Source: Manis javanica (taxonomy: Eukaryota; Chordata; Mammalia; Pholidota; Manidae). From it: 64,000 nt of DNA. Position numbers and translations under genes: made by a program. The notes beneath the pieces are model-generated. The model was given only the letters and a program-made list of their open reading frames with translations, searched no databases and was not told where the DNA came from. This document shows, one piece after another, positions 43,501-55,426 of this stretch; the first letter of the stretch is position 1, and each line of letters begins with the position of its first letter. The stretch is taken from assembly GCF_040802235.1 (NCBI RefSeq), contig NC_133167.1, positions 13,570,501-13,634,500 of the forward strand, read 5' to 3'.

Positions 43501-45685
43501 ACTATGCTGCCACAAACTAAGATGCAAGGTGAGCCCCGTGTCTTCCAGGGGCACTGACCAGCCATAAAACACAGACTGAGCTCCCTGCCTGTGAACACTG
43601 TGCTCCCCGAGGACTGGAGACTCCCACTGCACCTCCCTGTTCTCAGGATACACCCCAGAAAGGAAAAATGATGCGCTCTGCACATAGGTGGTGCAAAGTA
43701 AGTCTTACAGGAGCTAAAAAAGAGAAAAGTGCAAACGCAAAAGGGCTCAAGGGAGTAAAAATCAGCAAGGCAAAACATGTCATTTTCTCTACATTGATCT
43801 TCACCCTTACCATTGAGAAGGATTCCTTCCTCAGTTCCAATTTACATTTATAATTTATAAATTATATTTATATTTACTGCTTTCTAGAGTCTGGTGGCAT
43901 CCAGGAGACATAGCCAGGCACTCCAAACTTCTCTCTGTGCCTCAGTGAGCGCCCCACTAGGAGATGCAAAACCGTTGCAAGGCAGCACCCGACCCTCGCC
44001 CCCTCCTGCCACCTGCCCTAAGCAGTTCCATTTAACAAACAAGTGTTGAGTATCCTCTCTGGGTGAAGGACACCATGCCCCCAGAGGACCTCTTCACTGA
44101 TGGAAGGGAGTCTAGAGAAGGAGCAATCCAGTTAGGTGGAATCTCATGCAAGTGGAGAGCCCTTAGCTCCAAGGGCCACCAGTGGGGCAGAGACCACAGG
44201 TCCAGGATGTTCTGAAGGAAGTGCTCCTTCAGCCTGGGTGGATCAGGGAGCGCTGGCCCTACGGCATGACTAGGAACTGAGTGGGAGTTCAGTGAGGCAG
44301 GGGGAAAGCCATCCAGGGACTGGAGCAGTCTCAGGGAAAAGCACAAGACACAGGGTGTGTTTGGAGACAAGTTGACTACGTGGGAGCACGAGGGGACAGG
44401 GAGCCACAGCATTAGGGTCCTCACAGCAAAGCCAAGAAGGTGGGCATCGCATATGTGTAAGGAGAGCCACCAAGAAACCGGAAAAGGGGAACCCCATGGC
44501 CAGGTGGGGATCTAGGTTAACTAACAAGGCAGGATTTTGGAGGAGGAGCTGCAGGGTGGTGACTTCCCCAGAGTGCAGCTGGGGTGGGGAGGCTGGACAT
44601 CCCCTCCCAGAAGAGGCAGGACTGGATGGTCACTCCCCTCGAGGACCCTCAGCTCCTCCCCTAGCAGGGATCGGCCTACCCCGAGAGCGCTGGCAGCCAG
44701 ACCTCGTGGGAAGGGCCCGGGCCCCTTCCAGGACCACTCTGGAGCCAGCAAGGGCCGGGGTGCTTCAGTTACTCAGTCACAGGCAGGGTGTGCGGCACAG
44801 ACCAGAGAGGAATGGAAAAGAGAAAAAGCCTGGGAGGCTATTGCTCCACTCTTGGGAGAAGAGCCAGAGTGGCATCAGTAAGGAGAGAGAGGAGGGTGTG
44901 CAGGGCATCACGGGAAGTGCCAGAAGGAGATTAGATGAGCTTTGGTTTTTCCCTTCTCTGAAATCATCTCCAAGGCACGGGCCATGACTTCCTACCCACC
45001 ACCCACCCCAGTCTAGCCCCTCAAGCAGGCAGGCATGTGGTATGAGAGCATTGCCTTTCGGGCACGGGAGGCAAGCGCCCCCAAAGACAGGAGAGGGCTG
45101 ATGCCTTTTGCAGTGTTGGGCTTAGAGAGGAGGGGACGCTGGGATCCTGAGGGGCCAGGATCAGGAGGTCTGGGCTCTGGGTCTCCCTCCCACCGTGGAG
45201 CCAGGGCTACATCCTGGGACGTGCCTGCGTGGAGGACCGGCTGCTGTGAGAAGCAGTGCAGAGCATCCTGCCATGTGAGGCCGAGTCAGGGGGCTGAGGG
45301 GCCCTGCGATGACCCAACACCCCAACAGCGGTGGCACAGGCTGCTGTGTGCCCGTGGTGGAGCACCTCCCCGCCATGCCCCCAGACCTCGCTGGTACCTT
45401 GCAGGCCATTCAGAGAGAGGGACATTGGCACCTGCACCTCAAGGACTTTTTCCAAGTCACTCAGCCAGTGAGTGAGGCCTCCACAAACTACCTTCCTCCC
45501 TACTGCATCCTGGAGCTGAGGGGTATGGGGTAGGGGTGGGAGGAATCACCTGTCAACCTACCTTGAGGCTGGACTGGGGCATGCAAGGGCACTTCAAAAG
45601 ATGGGAGAAGACAGGAGGAAGGGCATGGAAACATTCCTCTGAGCTGCCATTTCCCTGGTCCCAGCTGTTCACTCCAGATCACGGT
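43501..45685. other. Long unique stretch, GC-rich from about 43900
   Basis: This is the largest GC-rich block outside KCNE4. It has several overlapping frames on both strands (44496-44987, 44537-44881 and 45035-45475 plus; 44032-44424 minus). None has a start, domain or repeat structure that I recognise, and such frames are expected where stop codons are rare. An 18-base AT palindrome lies at 43849-43866. A short reverse MIR is possible at 45420-45485. Confidence 0.45.
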
Positions 45686-45689
45686 CTCC

Positions 45690-46030
45690 ACCTCCGCCCC
45701 CCCCACCCCCTACCGCACATCTTCACCTTCTCTCTACATTCAAGGCCTAATTCAAGTGCCAGGACCTTCTGCCACCTCCCATCACCCTTCTCTTCCTTTA
45801 GCCTGAGGAGACACCTCCCTCCTCCATTCTCCAAAGTGGTTGAGTTGTGACTCTACAGATGGGACTCTGACTGCTTTGTGAAGCAGAGCGTGGAACACGT
45901 CTACCAAGCGTTCGCTCCTGACATGTAATATCTCATTCGTGTTTGACTCCCCCACAGAACTAAGCCTGGGGCCTGACTATATCTATTTTATATCAGTGAC
46001 CAAACCAATTACTCAGTATTTGACACCTTT
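45690..46030 (+). repeat. L2 LINE 3' end (diverged)
   Basis: It contains 'aggcctaattcaagtgccag', 'agcctgaggagacacctccc' and 'taatatctcattcgtgtttg', collinear with L2. Confidence 0.5.
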
Positions 46031-47455
46031 TGAAACAAAGAACTTCCTCACAAGATGGCTGTAATTGTCAGAAAGTACTTCTATCAGCCTGAAACTGCAT
46101 TCCTACAGCCTCTGACCATTAGTCATTGCTTCTTCCTTTGTGACTATCTTAGAAGACTTTCTTCCTTCTTTGACATGATAGCCAACAAACACTTAGGTCA
46201 GCATTCATCCCTGTCCACCCCCACCAAAGCTCTTCTCCCCCTCTTAAGTACAGTCATAGTCTGAGGGGAGCCGTAAAGTAACTGGACACTAGGGAAAGGG
46301 GAAAAGGAAAATCTGAGTTCAAAGACGATGAATGGCTTGGATTGGTTTGAGGTTTGGATGAGACCCAGCTTCCCAATTGCATGATTCATTCTCAGGGAAG
46401 AAACACAAGCTCTCAGAATGCTCAGGGGAAAGAGTGGAATTCTGCCACTCCTTCAAAGGGCACCCAAGGAAGGACACGGCAGGTAGGTTATGTTTCAGCT
46501 CCCCAGCAGGTGAGTGTAGTTTTCTGCAGACCCACACTACCTTGGTGGAGGTATGGAGAACCTAACAGAAGCATATATGCTATTCAAGAGATGCAAGGGA
46601 CCTTAGAGATCATCTAATCCAGACTTGCTATTTGCAGACAAGAAAACTGAGTCCCAAGAGATGAAATGAATTCAGTTACCTAAACATGTCTTCGCAAATC
46701 TAAATTTCCAATGTCATTGACGAGGCTCACATCCAGCTCCCTGCAATACAATTTCAGGCGAGAACAGAACGGTTCCTCCTTGATCGAATCCCCAGCCAAG
46801 TATAGACACTCCAGACGAGAGCTAAGGGATGCTTTGCGTGATGTCTTCACTCCAGGATGTCACACCGGGGAGTCCACCAGGGAGGCAAGTTGTGGTGCTG
46901 TTCAAGTTTTCAGATGGACCAACGGCTTCGTAATTATGTTAATTTATAACATGTACATACATTTGTATCTTAATATGTATCAAATGTAATATTTTTAAAA
47001 GATCATAAGAGAAACAACTGGTGAGTGTGACTTATCTATGTTTTTTTCCTTCCAGCAAAGAGGAGAGAAGAAGGCAAGAGAACAAAAGCCCCCAGGGAGT
47101 TTTCCAAGGGTTTGTTCCTGGCGAAGAAGGGCATTTCGAGAAGGCTGTTTTTATTGCCATTGTTTTATACAACGTGTGCAGTAGACATTCCAGACCTCCG
47201 CTCCAGGAGCGCGGATGTCTTGTGTATGCTATTTAGTAGAATGATATTATGTCTGACAGATTAATGATGTGTTTTTAAACCACGTCAAAATACAGTATCT
47301 CCATCATGGAGATCAGAACAAGGACTATTCTCACGGGCCCGCAATAAACCAAGGGTGCCCTTCCCTGTCCTCTTCTGCCAATGCAGCATCTCACCAGGTG
47401 GGACGTGAGGGGAGGAATTTAAGCGAAGAACAAATAGAGTAAAGCAGGGCAGGAG
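46031..47455. other. Mostly unique DNA
   Basis: A MIR-like reverse segment lies at 46590-46690 ('agagatcatctaatccagac', 'agacaagaaaactgag'). No gene is recognised. Confidence 0.45.
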
Positions 47456-47459
47456 GAGG

Positions 47460-47925
47460 CAAGGCTGGAAGAAAAACCTCCACCAAGAAAAGAAAAACAC
47501 ATAGAATAGTACACAGCAGTTAAAAATGAATGCACTAGAGATGCACGTACCAGCATCTCTCAAAAAATATATTAGACACCAAAAGCAAATTGCAGAAAGA
47601 CACACTATATCATTTATGTCAAGTTTAAAAGCATACAAAACAATCCTGCAAGTTGGGGGTGGGTACAACATTTTTGTGATAGTAAAAGTATTAAAAACTT
47701 GCACAGCAGTGGTGAACAGCCAGTCAAGGTTGTGGTGATTTCTGGGGAGGAGAAAGGAGGGAGGGAAGTGAGGAAGGAAGATTACAAAAGGGTGTGAAGG
47801 TGGTTTCCATTCACTATGTATGGTTCTGCTTAAGCTGGATGGTGAAAACATATGCATTTGCTATGTTATTTTTCTGATGCCTTTTTGTATGCCTGAAAGA
47901 TTTCATAACCAAAACACGAAGTCAA
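47460..47925 (+). mobile_element. Old L1/HAL1 3' end
   Basis: It carries 'tagtacacagcagttaaaaa', 'gacacactatatcatttatg', 'gatttctggggaggagaaag' and 'tatgcctgaaagatttcata', a common 3' end of old L1 elements. The 190-codon minus-strand frame here is antisense to it and not a gene. Confidence 0.65.
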
Positions 47926-48002
47926 AGTTACCTCAAAATAATAGGAACACCTCCCCCAGTGTTTCACCTCCACCTCCTTTGTCACTATCAATCTATATAT
48001 GA

Positions 48003-48120
48003 TACATATTTCATATATATAGGTAATAGAGAAAGGATAAATAGGTAGATGATAGAGAAAATAGATTAGATAAATAGATGATATATTGATAGGTAGATAG
48101 ATGATAAGCAGATATGGATG
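48003..48120. repeat. Degenerate (GATA/TAGA)n tract
   Basis: Interrupted runs of GATA, TAGA and ATAG units over about 110 bases. Confidence 0.8.
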
Positions 48121-48124
48121 GAGA

Positions 48125-48305
48125 GGATCATTATTATGTGCCAAGTGATTTTTATGAACTATCTTATTTAATCCTTACAATGACCCATTTTACAGGTGAG
48201 ATAACTGAGGTATGGAGAACCTATGCTCAACCTATGCTCACAAAGCTGTCAGATAGCAAACCCCCAAATCAAACGCAGGTGAGTCTGCCCCCGACACTAT
48301 GCTGA
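48125..48305 (-). repeat. MIR fragment with an 11-bp tandem duplication
   Basis: Reverse MIR: 'cattattatgtgccaagtga', 'ttatttaatccttacaatga' and 'ttacaggtgagataactgag'. The unit ACCTATGCTCA occurs twice in tandem (48219-48240). Confidence 0.7.
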
Positions 48306-49599
48306 CTTCCTGCACAAAGATGCCACTTGAAATAAAAAGGCCAGGGAGCACCGAAAGGTCCCAGTCCTTCCTTCAGAAATCCAGAGAGAGGGGAGTTTGA
48401 GAAATTAAAAGCAAATTAATAAAAAATAAACAGTATGGACAAAACAAGCTGTTCTTAGGGCAGACAGGAAAACTGTCCCCCAGGATCCATCCACTGTCCT
48501 GCTGATTTCAGCCCACAGCCGAGTGAGGTCCAGCCCACTTCTTCACTGTCCCAGGGAAGAGACCAAGTCTCTTCCTACACAAATAGTTGCAGAGAGCATC
48601 TTATTTGTCCATACCTGTGAATTACAAGTCTTCTCTCCTATTTTAACTCTTATCAGCTGATGCTTCAGCACCAGAACAAGGATGCTTTTCCACATTTGCA
48701 AACCCAAAGTCCTGGGACCAGTAATCTAGCAAGCTGGGAGGCCTTTTTTCAGGAAAAGCTGCTTTCCTGGTGCCAGAATGAATAATTAACTGCATTGCCT
48801 CAAAGACTGAGGATCAAACCGCATTATGGACAGTGATTCAGTAGGAAACCTCACAATCTAGGTACCTTTGCAACTCTTTGTCTTTTTAAGAGCCAACAGT
48901 AACATGGCATAGTAGGAGATAAAATACATTCTTAGAAAAATTTGATTTGAAACTGAAGTCCAAATAATAATTCTTAGAATTCATATTCATGGAGACTTAA
49001 TAGGCTTATTCTCATTTGAAAATTACATGTGTAGGTTGCTTGGGATTAAAATTTTAAAATACATGCTGTTTAACCATCTGCTTTGTGTTTGCTCTGAGCA
49101 CTGAAGTTGTGGTTAAATGATACATATTTTACATTTAAATATTTGGAAACATGGCCAAGACTCATTAAGGAAAGCAAACATTTAGCTCCCCGTTTTCCCT
49201 GACTAATTTCTAGGACATTTTTGTCTACGCCTTTCCTAAAGAAACACCTTTCCTTAATCACACCAAAGACAGATAGATACATTCATTTCAATGAGTTCAA
49301 TAACATAAGAAGTGGAACTCATATTGCCAGATTAAAGCTATAGACCTCTGGGGCACAGATAAAAGAAGTAATTCCCTGGACCGACGTAGAAGAGGCTGAC
49401 CTTTGCTTCTGCCCAGTCTCCTGAAGTGTTCACAAAACAAGTGTTTGCCCTCAGTCATACCTGGTTGGACAGTGGGAAGTTTTATGAGCCTCAAAACATG
49501 TCATTTCCTTAGGCATTTTTCTCCTCTTGCTTTGACTAAGATCAATAATGCCATTAACTTGACCATTTAGAACTTGGGCGGTCAAAATTGCATGCTTAG
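48306..49599. other. Unique DNA including one copy of a short direct duplication
   Basis: No gene or known repeat is seen. Copy A of the 66-base duplication lies at 49229-49294. Confidence 0.45.
49229..49294. repeat. Direct duplication, copy A
   Basis: It begins GCCTTTCCTAAAGAAACACC and is roughly 85 percent identical by eye to 50876-50942, in the same orientation 1.65 kb away. It matches no repeat family that I recognise. Confidence 0.7.
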
Positions 49600-49985
49600 C
49601 TGGTGACCATGCAACAGCCACAGGCTAGTGGTGTCAAAGATAATAACTAGCTGTCCACCCAAGACCTGTGCTTTCTTTCCACTATGGAGAGTTTTTGCTG
49701 GGAAATGGCTATCAGCCCATGACAATATTCTCAGTCTCCCTTACACTTGGTAGGGTCAGTTCTCACCCATGGACAAAAGTGATGGGTGTCACATCTCAGC
49801 TAATACTGCTAAAAAGCCAGGCTGTCTTATCCACAAGATGGAGAGGGGCTGGATCCCTGGAAGGTAGGAAGGCTAAGCCCACTTTGAACTGTATATGAGT
49901 AGAGAACTAACTTCTGTTAGGTTAAACCACTGAAATTTGGGGATTTAGTTTCACAGCAACTTGCACTGTTACTAACACATGGATC
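49600..49985 (+). mobile_element. MLT1-type MaLR solo LTR
   Basis: It contains 'aaaagtgatgggtgtcacat', 'ccctggaaggtaggaaggct' and 'ttaaaccactgaaatttggg', then 'cacagcaacttgcactgtta', the order of an MLT1 LTR. Confidence 0.65.
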
Positions 49986-51035
49986 AAATGAGAAGTGTCT
50001 CCAAAACATAAAAATATATCCCAAGCATGCATGCTCTGCTTGTTGATTTAAATGATGAGACTGCAGTTCCCAAAGCTTTAATGTCAGTGGCCTCACCTAA
50101 GACAGAGCAGCAATCCAACTCAGACCAGCCTCAGGAAAACAACAGGTACTTTGGATCTTTCTCCTGAGTCACCCAAGATACACGACACCCATGGCGACAA
50201 CCTACAGTTCAGAGTGATTTCTGTCTTTTCCTTAAATGGAATAAGAAACACAGATTATTCTGTTTTAAGTCTCTAAAAGTCCCTTAAGCCCTCCATTTTA
50301 CCCCACTAAATAATGAAAGTCATAGCTGAAAAGGCCTTTTATGAAAAGGTTCCCCAGTTTTTTAATGTGTGGACTTTTCAATCAGTTTCATCAACTTAGT
50401 CAAACAGGTCACAATTTTCAGAAGGAAAACAAGTCAAAAAGCCACTGAATTCATTTGGCACATAACCCACTGAGGAAATGGCTACGTAAATACAGCCCTA
50501 GCTTAAAGCCCTCTGTTTGCTCAGCTGTGTTTATTTTAAATTAAATATCAGCCCTAACTAGGTCCAATATTTACTAGTCAGTCCCCATCCTGCTCACCTG
50601 AACTTGGGGGTCTTAGTTGCAGAGAAGTAGGACCAATGAATTAAATGTTTATGATGTGTTTATTTTCAACTGAATTCAGGTGAATCACCAAAAGTTTGTT
50701 CCAGGGGTTCCAGAGATACTAGCCTCAGGGACTTGAAGCTTCATCCTGTCTTGAAGCAAAGCCCAGTGCTTTTCAAACATTTTTAGCACTGGAGCCCATA
50801 TTTCTAAACAGAGCTTACACAGAACCCAAATAAACCAAGTAGGCAAATTCCGATCTGCTGTAATTTTTAGTGGATGCCTTTCCTAAAGAACACCTTTCCC
50901 TAATCACTCCAAAGACAGATATTCGTTCATTTCAGTGATTTCACCCTCCACTCTACTAACCCCCTTCCTCTATGGCGCCCCCTCGGGCTCCTCTGACAAA
51001 CCACAGGGCTCCAAAGATCCATCTGTTTCAATCCC
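49986..51035. other. Unique DNA including copy B of the duplication
   Basis: A weak hAT-like start lies at 50764-50800 ('cagtgcttttcaaacatttt'). No gene is recognised. Confidence 0.45.
50876..50942. repeat. Direct duplication, copy B
   Basis: It begins GCCTTTCCTAAAGAACACCT. Compared with copy A it differs by single-base changes and small indels. Similarity fades on both sides, so the boundaries are approximate. Confidence 0.7.
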
Positions 51036-51039
51036 TTTG

Positions 51040-51145
51040 TTACCAAGAAAGGAACTGAGGCATATGACATGTCCATATCCACTGAGCATGTTAGTGGCTG
51101 GGCCAGGACTGCAAACCATATCCAGACTCCCAGCCCAGTGCTTTT
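51040..51145 (-). repeat. MIR fragment
   Basis: Reverse MIR: 'aagaaaggaactgaggcata', 'tggctgggccaggactgcaa' and 'cagactcccagcccag'. Confidence 0.55.
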
Positions 51146-51524
51146 TCCAAACAATAGGCTGCTCCTCCCAGTTCTGTTTCTCTAGACGTGTTCATGCAGT
51201 CTCTGTGTCTCTGAGTTTCCTGCCTAAATTGGGAGCATTTCTGCAGACACTTTTCTTCTGGTTCTGAGGTCAATTCATGCAGCCTCCTCTGCTGTAAACA
51301 CCCAGGGTCCTGGGGTGCACAAGTCTCACCCGAGGGTGGCCAGCAGGTTGTTGGAACAGAAGCTGTCCACATGAAATGACAGACAGCAGTGCCTGCACAC
51401 TGCTCTGCCCAGCAACTTCCTTACCTTCTTCCTGCAACGGTGCTTCATCCAAGCCCTTGAGAGCGCTCACGCTGGCCCTGCATGCCAGGAAGCTCCACTT
51501 TGTGGAGCCATTGGGAGGGTTCCT

Positions 51525-51645
51525 CAAGATTATCTAGATTCTGTGCCAACTGCCTCATTTTACAAAAGAGGAAATTTATGCCCTGGCACTTTAGAAACTA
51601 AAAAGCAGAGATCTAAATAGCCAGGTCTGTGAGGCAACGTGGAAA
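51525..51645 (-). repeat. MIR fragment
   Basis: It contains 'ctgcctcattttacaaaaga' and 'ggaaatttatgccctggcac', a reverse MIR core. Confidence 0.5.
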
Positions 51646-51664
51646 GGAAAAGGCCTTCTGAATG

Positions 51665-51795
51665 TGAATCACAATACATGGACCACCTTTACTGGAATTA
51701 TCAGGGGTGCTTAGTAAAAATGCAGATTCATGGAGAGCATGAACCTGCATTTTGCCAACCATCCTAGATGATTATTTTGCATATGGCACTGGTAT
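51665..51795. mobile_element. hAT-type short DNA transposon
   Basis: It contains 'ctggaattatcaggggtgct', 'agtaaaaatgcagattcatg' and 'ccatcctagatgattatttt', a MER5-like pattern. Confidence 0.6.
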
Positions 51796-52558
51796 CGTGG
51801 AAAGAGTATAATCATCAGTAGACTTGTGTTCGTCATCCATCCCTCCAACCTTCTGAGTAGTATGTTGGACTACATGGCTTAGCTTCCCATATCTCCATGG
51901 CATGACTGTAACATGCTAGGGGGTCATGGTGAGCAAACATCTAGGACAATCTGAATTAGAAGCAGCTTCCATGCCTACCAGAGGGGTTCTCTGGCCACTT
52001 CCCAAATACACTGCCCATTGGTTCAGACCGCTGGGTCATCTCCCTGCTCTAGCACAGTGGGGCCCTTCAGAGCAGCTGACCCGCCTCCTCTTGTCAATCA
52101 CACATGGGCTTCCTTCCAGAGGCTCGGACCCCAGGCTTACCGCCCTGGCTCAACTTCATCTATTTGTGTCTGGACCAACAAAATGAACCTCTTCTCTGCT
52201 TCTATTTTACCCCCCTCTTTCTTCTCACCCCAACTTTTTTTTTTTTTGATAAAAAGGCATGTATGTTAACAATTAAGTGTTAGGCAAGTGTAAACCACTA
52301 TTCTTCTTCCTATAAACCCTGACAGTTATAAAAGTCGACTTATACCTCAGCTAGAAAGAAAGAATCCATACTCAAGATAGAAGTTAGGAGGGAAGCAGGT
52401 GTGAGTTCCTGTTGGAAGTGGTGAGACAGATAATCACCCAAAGATTCTGTGGGTCCACAAGAGCCCCAAGGGACCAGTGGAAAGTGGATGTGCAGAGGGG
52501 CAGAAAAGGGATGCAGCAGGGCAAGATGGACACGAACAAAATTTGGACTTCAGAACCT
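51796..52558. other. Unique intergenic DNA
   Basis: A T13 run lies at 52235-52247. No gene or further repeat is recognised. Confidence 0.45.
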
Positions 52559-52559
52559 G

Positions 52560-52870
52560 TCTCAGTCTGCTGTTCAGGCTGCTGTAATGGAACACAGGCA
52601 GTGGCTCATAAACAGCAGAAAGGTATTTCTCACCGTTCTGGAGGCTGAGGTCTGAGATCAGGTGCCAGCCTGGTCAGGTGAGGGATCCAGAGTGGTAACT
52701 GGGTCCTCTCCTGGTGGACGGGATGAGCCTCTTCAATAAGGGCGCTGATCCCAGTCAGGAGGGCTCCACCCTCACGACCCAAGGACCTCCCGAAGGCCCC
52801 GCCTCCTGATACAGTCGCACTGAGGGTTAGGATCTCAACATGGGCATTCCAGGGAGACACAAACTCCCAG
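52560..52870 (-). mobile_element. MaLR solo LTR (MST/MLT1A-like)
   Basis: It begins 'cagtctgctgttcaggctgc' and contains 'gtatttctcaccgttctgga', 'ggctgaggtctgagatcagg' and 'ctccaccctcacgacccaag', the reverse complement of these LTRs. Confidence 0.85.
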
Positions 52871-53457
52871 GGCCTAACAGAACCAAGCCAGCGAAGAGGC
52901 CCCGCGTGAATGGAACCGACAGCACTCATCTGAGGAGGGACGACACCAAGGACATTGGTGGATGGGGTGGCCCAAGGCATGGGGACAGGAAGCAGGCACC
53001 CAGCCCCCACAAGCCTGTTTCCTCACACACAAGACAGACAGGTAACAGTGCTCCCAGCCGGAGCCACTGAGAGCCCAGCGCTTGGCGAACATCTGTACCA
53101 GCACTTCAGCCTACAGGCAAGGGAGGGGCCACTGGAAACTGAACTCAAAAGTAATGTGCTTCTTGAAAACAAAAAGCGGCAATAAAAGTTTACGTTTGGT
53201 GGTTTGAGAGCTGTCATTTTGCTGTGATCTGTTCATTTCACCATTGGAGTTATCCAAACACCAGCGCTGTTCAGGAACAATGGTGGGGCTTCTTCTGGCA
53301 ATAATATTAACTTCGAATTCCAATGCAGTACAGTAGGTCAAAGGCTCCACTGTCAGCTCATGCAGAGCTTGCATGAAGTGGCCCAGGATGTATGACATCC
53401 ACGCAGCCGTTCTGCAGTCTATCCCTTACCTACAGGAGGCAAGCTAGTATATCCCAC
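52871..53457. other. Unique DNA with an unexplained minus-strand frame
   Basis: The minus-strand frame at 53111-53398 (95 codons, starting MSYILGHFMQALHELTVEP) has protein-like composition but no family that I recognise. See findings. Confidence 0.35.
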
Positions 53458-53560
53458 ATCCCAGTGGATCTCAAACTGGGTATCTAAGAACTCAGTGGAT
53501 GAGGGGAGCAATATTTTAAAAGATAGATTCCTGAGTTGTATCCCCAGATGGTCTGCTTTC
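53458..53560. mobile_element. hAT-type element end (tentative)
   Basis: It starts 'cagtggatctcaaactgggt', a typical hAT terminal motif, and continues 'gattcctgagttgtatcccc'. Confidence 0.4.
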
Positions 53561-53787
53561 CCTCTATCAAAAATATGCAACTGTCAAAAGCATCCTTGTG
53601 TTCAAACACAAAAAGGCTCAAACTTGAAGATACACTGCCATACGCCAGGCACTTGGCACTGTGACTAACATGTACACCATGCACATGTACAACAGAGTTA
53701 AAAATCTGCTGGTCCATTCACACAATCAAATTGTCTGGGAAAAATGGAACAATATTCTGGAGGGTTTTCTAAAAAAATATTTTCCTT

Positions 53788-53960
53788 TAATGCAGAGGTT
53801 CTCATCCTGGGATCCATGGAGCCCTGAGGAGTTTATAAATGGACTTCCAGGGATCTGTGACTTCCCTCAAGCTGAATGTAATTTTGTGTGGGGATGAATA
53901 CCTCTTTCAAGGAAGATTTTATTTTCCTCAACATGTGACCCATGGAAAGTAAAGAGCCCC
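53788..53960. mobile_element. hAT/Charlie-type element (tentative)
   Basis: It starts 'tgcagaggttctcatcctgg' and carries 'cttccagggatctgtgactt' and 'tgtaattttgtgtgggg', resembling a Charlie-derived element. Confidence 0.45.
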
Positions 53961-54957
53961 TGTCCTAGAGGGTGACGTATTTAACTGTAAACCATCCAGC
54001 TCTCCATCTGTGAGACTTCCAGCTACACCTTTCCTTTGCACTCTTGTCCAGTGAGATCAGATATTCAAGGAGGTAAGTCATTCATAGGATTCTTGGGGGG
54101 TAGTCGGGGTAGTGGGGTGGGGGTTATTTGCTATTTGCAGGACCAAAGTTGAAGGGAGCTGTGAGATCATCTGAACCTAGTACCTTTTCTAACAGACAAG
54201 AAAATGGAAATCCAAAAGGTGACTTGCCTCAGGTCACCCCAGCTAGTAATGGTAGAGCCTGGAGGGGCCCACCTCCTCAGCGTCACCACACCAGCCTGCC
54301 CCTGTCACGCTGTCCCTCCCCCACCACCTCGCCCCAACCCATCACCCACCCCTCTCCAACTACTGAGATCATCCAGGTCAAAACAAGTTTACTGACACTC
54401 AGATCCAACCTTGGTAGTGTGACCACACATCCCAGTCGCACGGACAATTCCAATTTACATGTAATTATTAACAATATTCCCTTTCATTATCGAAAATGTC
54501 CCAGTTTGAACACTATATTACTTGGTCACCTAAAGCTTAGGGATCAACTTAGAATTCTTCTCATTCTCCATCACAGTAAAAATTATTATACTACTCTTCA
54601 CAAAATTTAATTATCTCTTTGCACAAGCTTTCAGACTGACTATCCACAGGCCAGATACTGTTCAGAAATGTATTTGGGGAACTTTGTACGGGTTTAAAAT
54701 TCTCTTAAGTGATTATTTGGCATATTTAATTTGCCTGAAATTAAATTATGCCTGAAAACCTGGATTGAGAGGCTCCTCTTGAAAAATTAGCTCTGCACCA
54801 CAGAGGCCACATTTCCTCCTGATAGCGATGGTCTGACTCAGGTTCTGGGGTTCAACACAGCTTCCGCCCAGGTCATTTGTTTTCACATAAACTTCCTGCT
54901 CTGTGGGCTTTCGAGTCTGTGGTCCCTTTATGTTTATTTATGTAAGTTTACATATGC
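53961..54957. other. Unique DNA with a G-quadruplex motif
   Basis: G-run cluster at 54095-54123. A reverse MIR core is likely at 54190-54260 ('cagacaagaaaatggaaatc', 'gacttgcctcaggtcacccc'). No gene is recognised. Confidence 0.45.
54095..54123 (+). other. Predicted G-quadruplex
   Basis: Four G runs of 6, 4, 4 and 5 bases separated by loops of 5, 4 and 1 bases on the plus strand, which satisfies the standard quadruplex pattern. Confidence 0.7.
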
Positions 54958-55345
54958 TATGGGTTGAACTGTGTCCCTCCTAAATTCATATATTGAAGTT
55001 CTGACCCCCACTACTTCGGAATATAACCTTATTTGGAAATAGGGCGGTTGCAGATGTACTTATTTAAGGTAAGGTTATTAGGGTAACCCATAATCCAACA
55101 TGACTGGTGTCCTTATAAGAAGGGGAAGTTTGGACACAGAGACATACATGCTGACACTGTGTGAACGTGAGGGCAGAGATTGGAGTGATGTATGTACTAG
55201 CCAAGGGACACCAAGGGCTGTCAGCCAAGTACCAGAAGCCAGGAGGGGGCGTGGAGCAGATTCTCCCTCACAGCTTCAGGAGGAACCAGCCCGGCCAGCC
55301 ACTGGGCCTCCCATGTGCAGCCTCCAGAGCTAGGAGACAACAAAC
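54958..55345 (+). mobile_element. MaLR-type solo LTR
   Basis: It contains 'gggttgaactgtgtccctcc', 'aaccttatttggaaataggg', 'actggtgtccttataagaag', 'gcagagattggagtgatgta' and 'cagcctccagagctaggag'. Confidence 0.75.
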
Positions 55346-55426
55346 ATCTGGTAAATCATCAGCTGTACTGTCTTCGGTTAGCTCCAGTAAACTAATGTAT
55401 TTACATCTATATAAACTTGTATGGAT

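Noticed and set aside
44496..44987. 163-codon frame in the GC-rich block
   Set aside because: Several overlapping frames on both strands have similar lengths, which points to few stop codons rather than coding.
47285..47857. 190-codon minus-strand frame, the longest in the window by length
   Set aside because: It lies mostly antisense to an old L1/HAL1 3' end, and its composition (runs of F, C and P) is typical of reversed A-rich LINE sequence.
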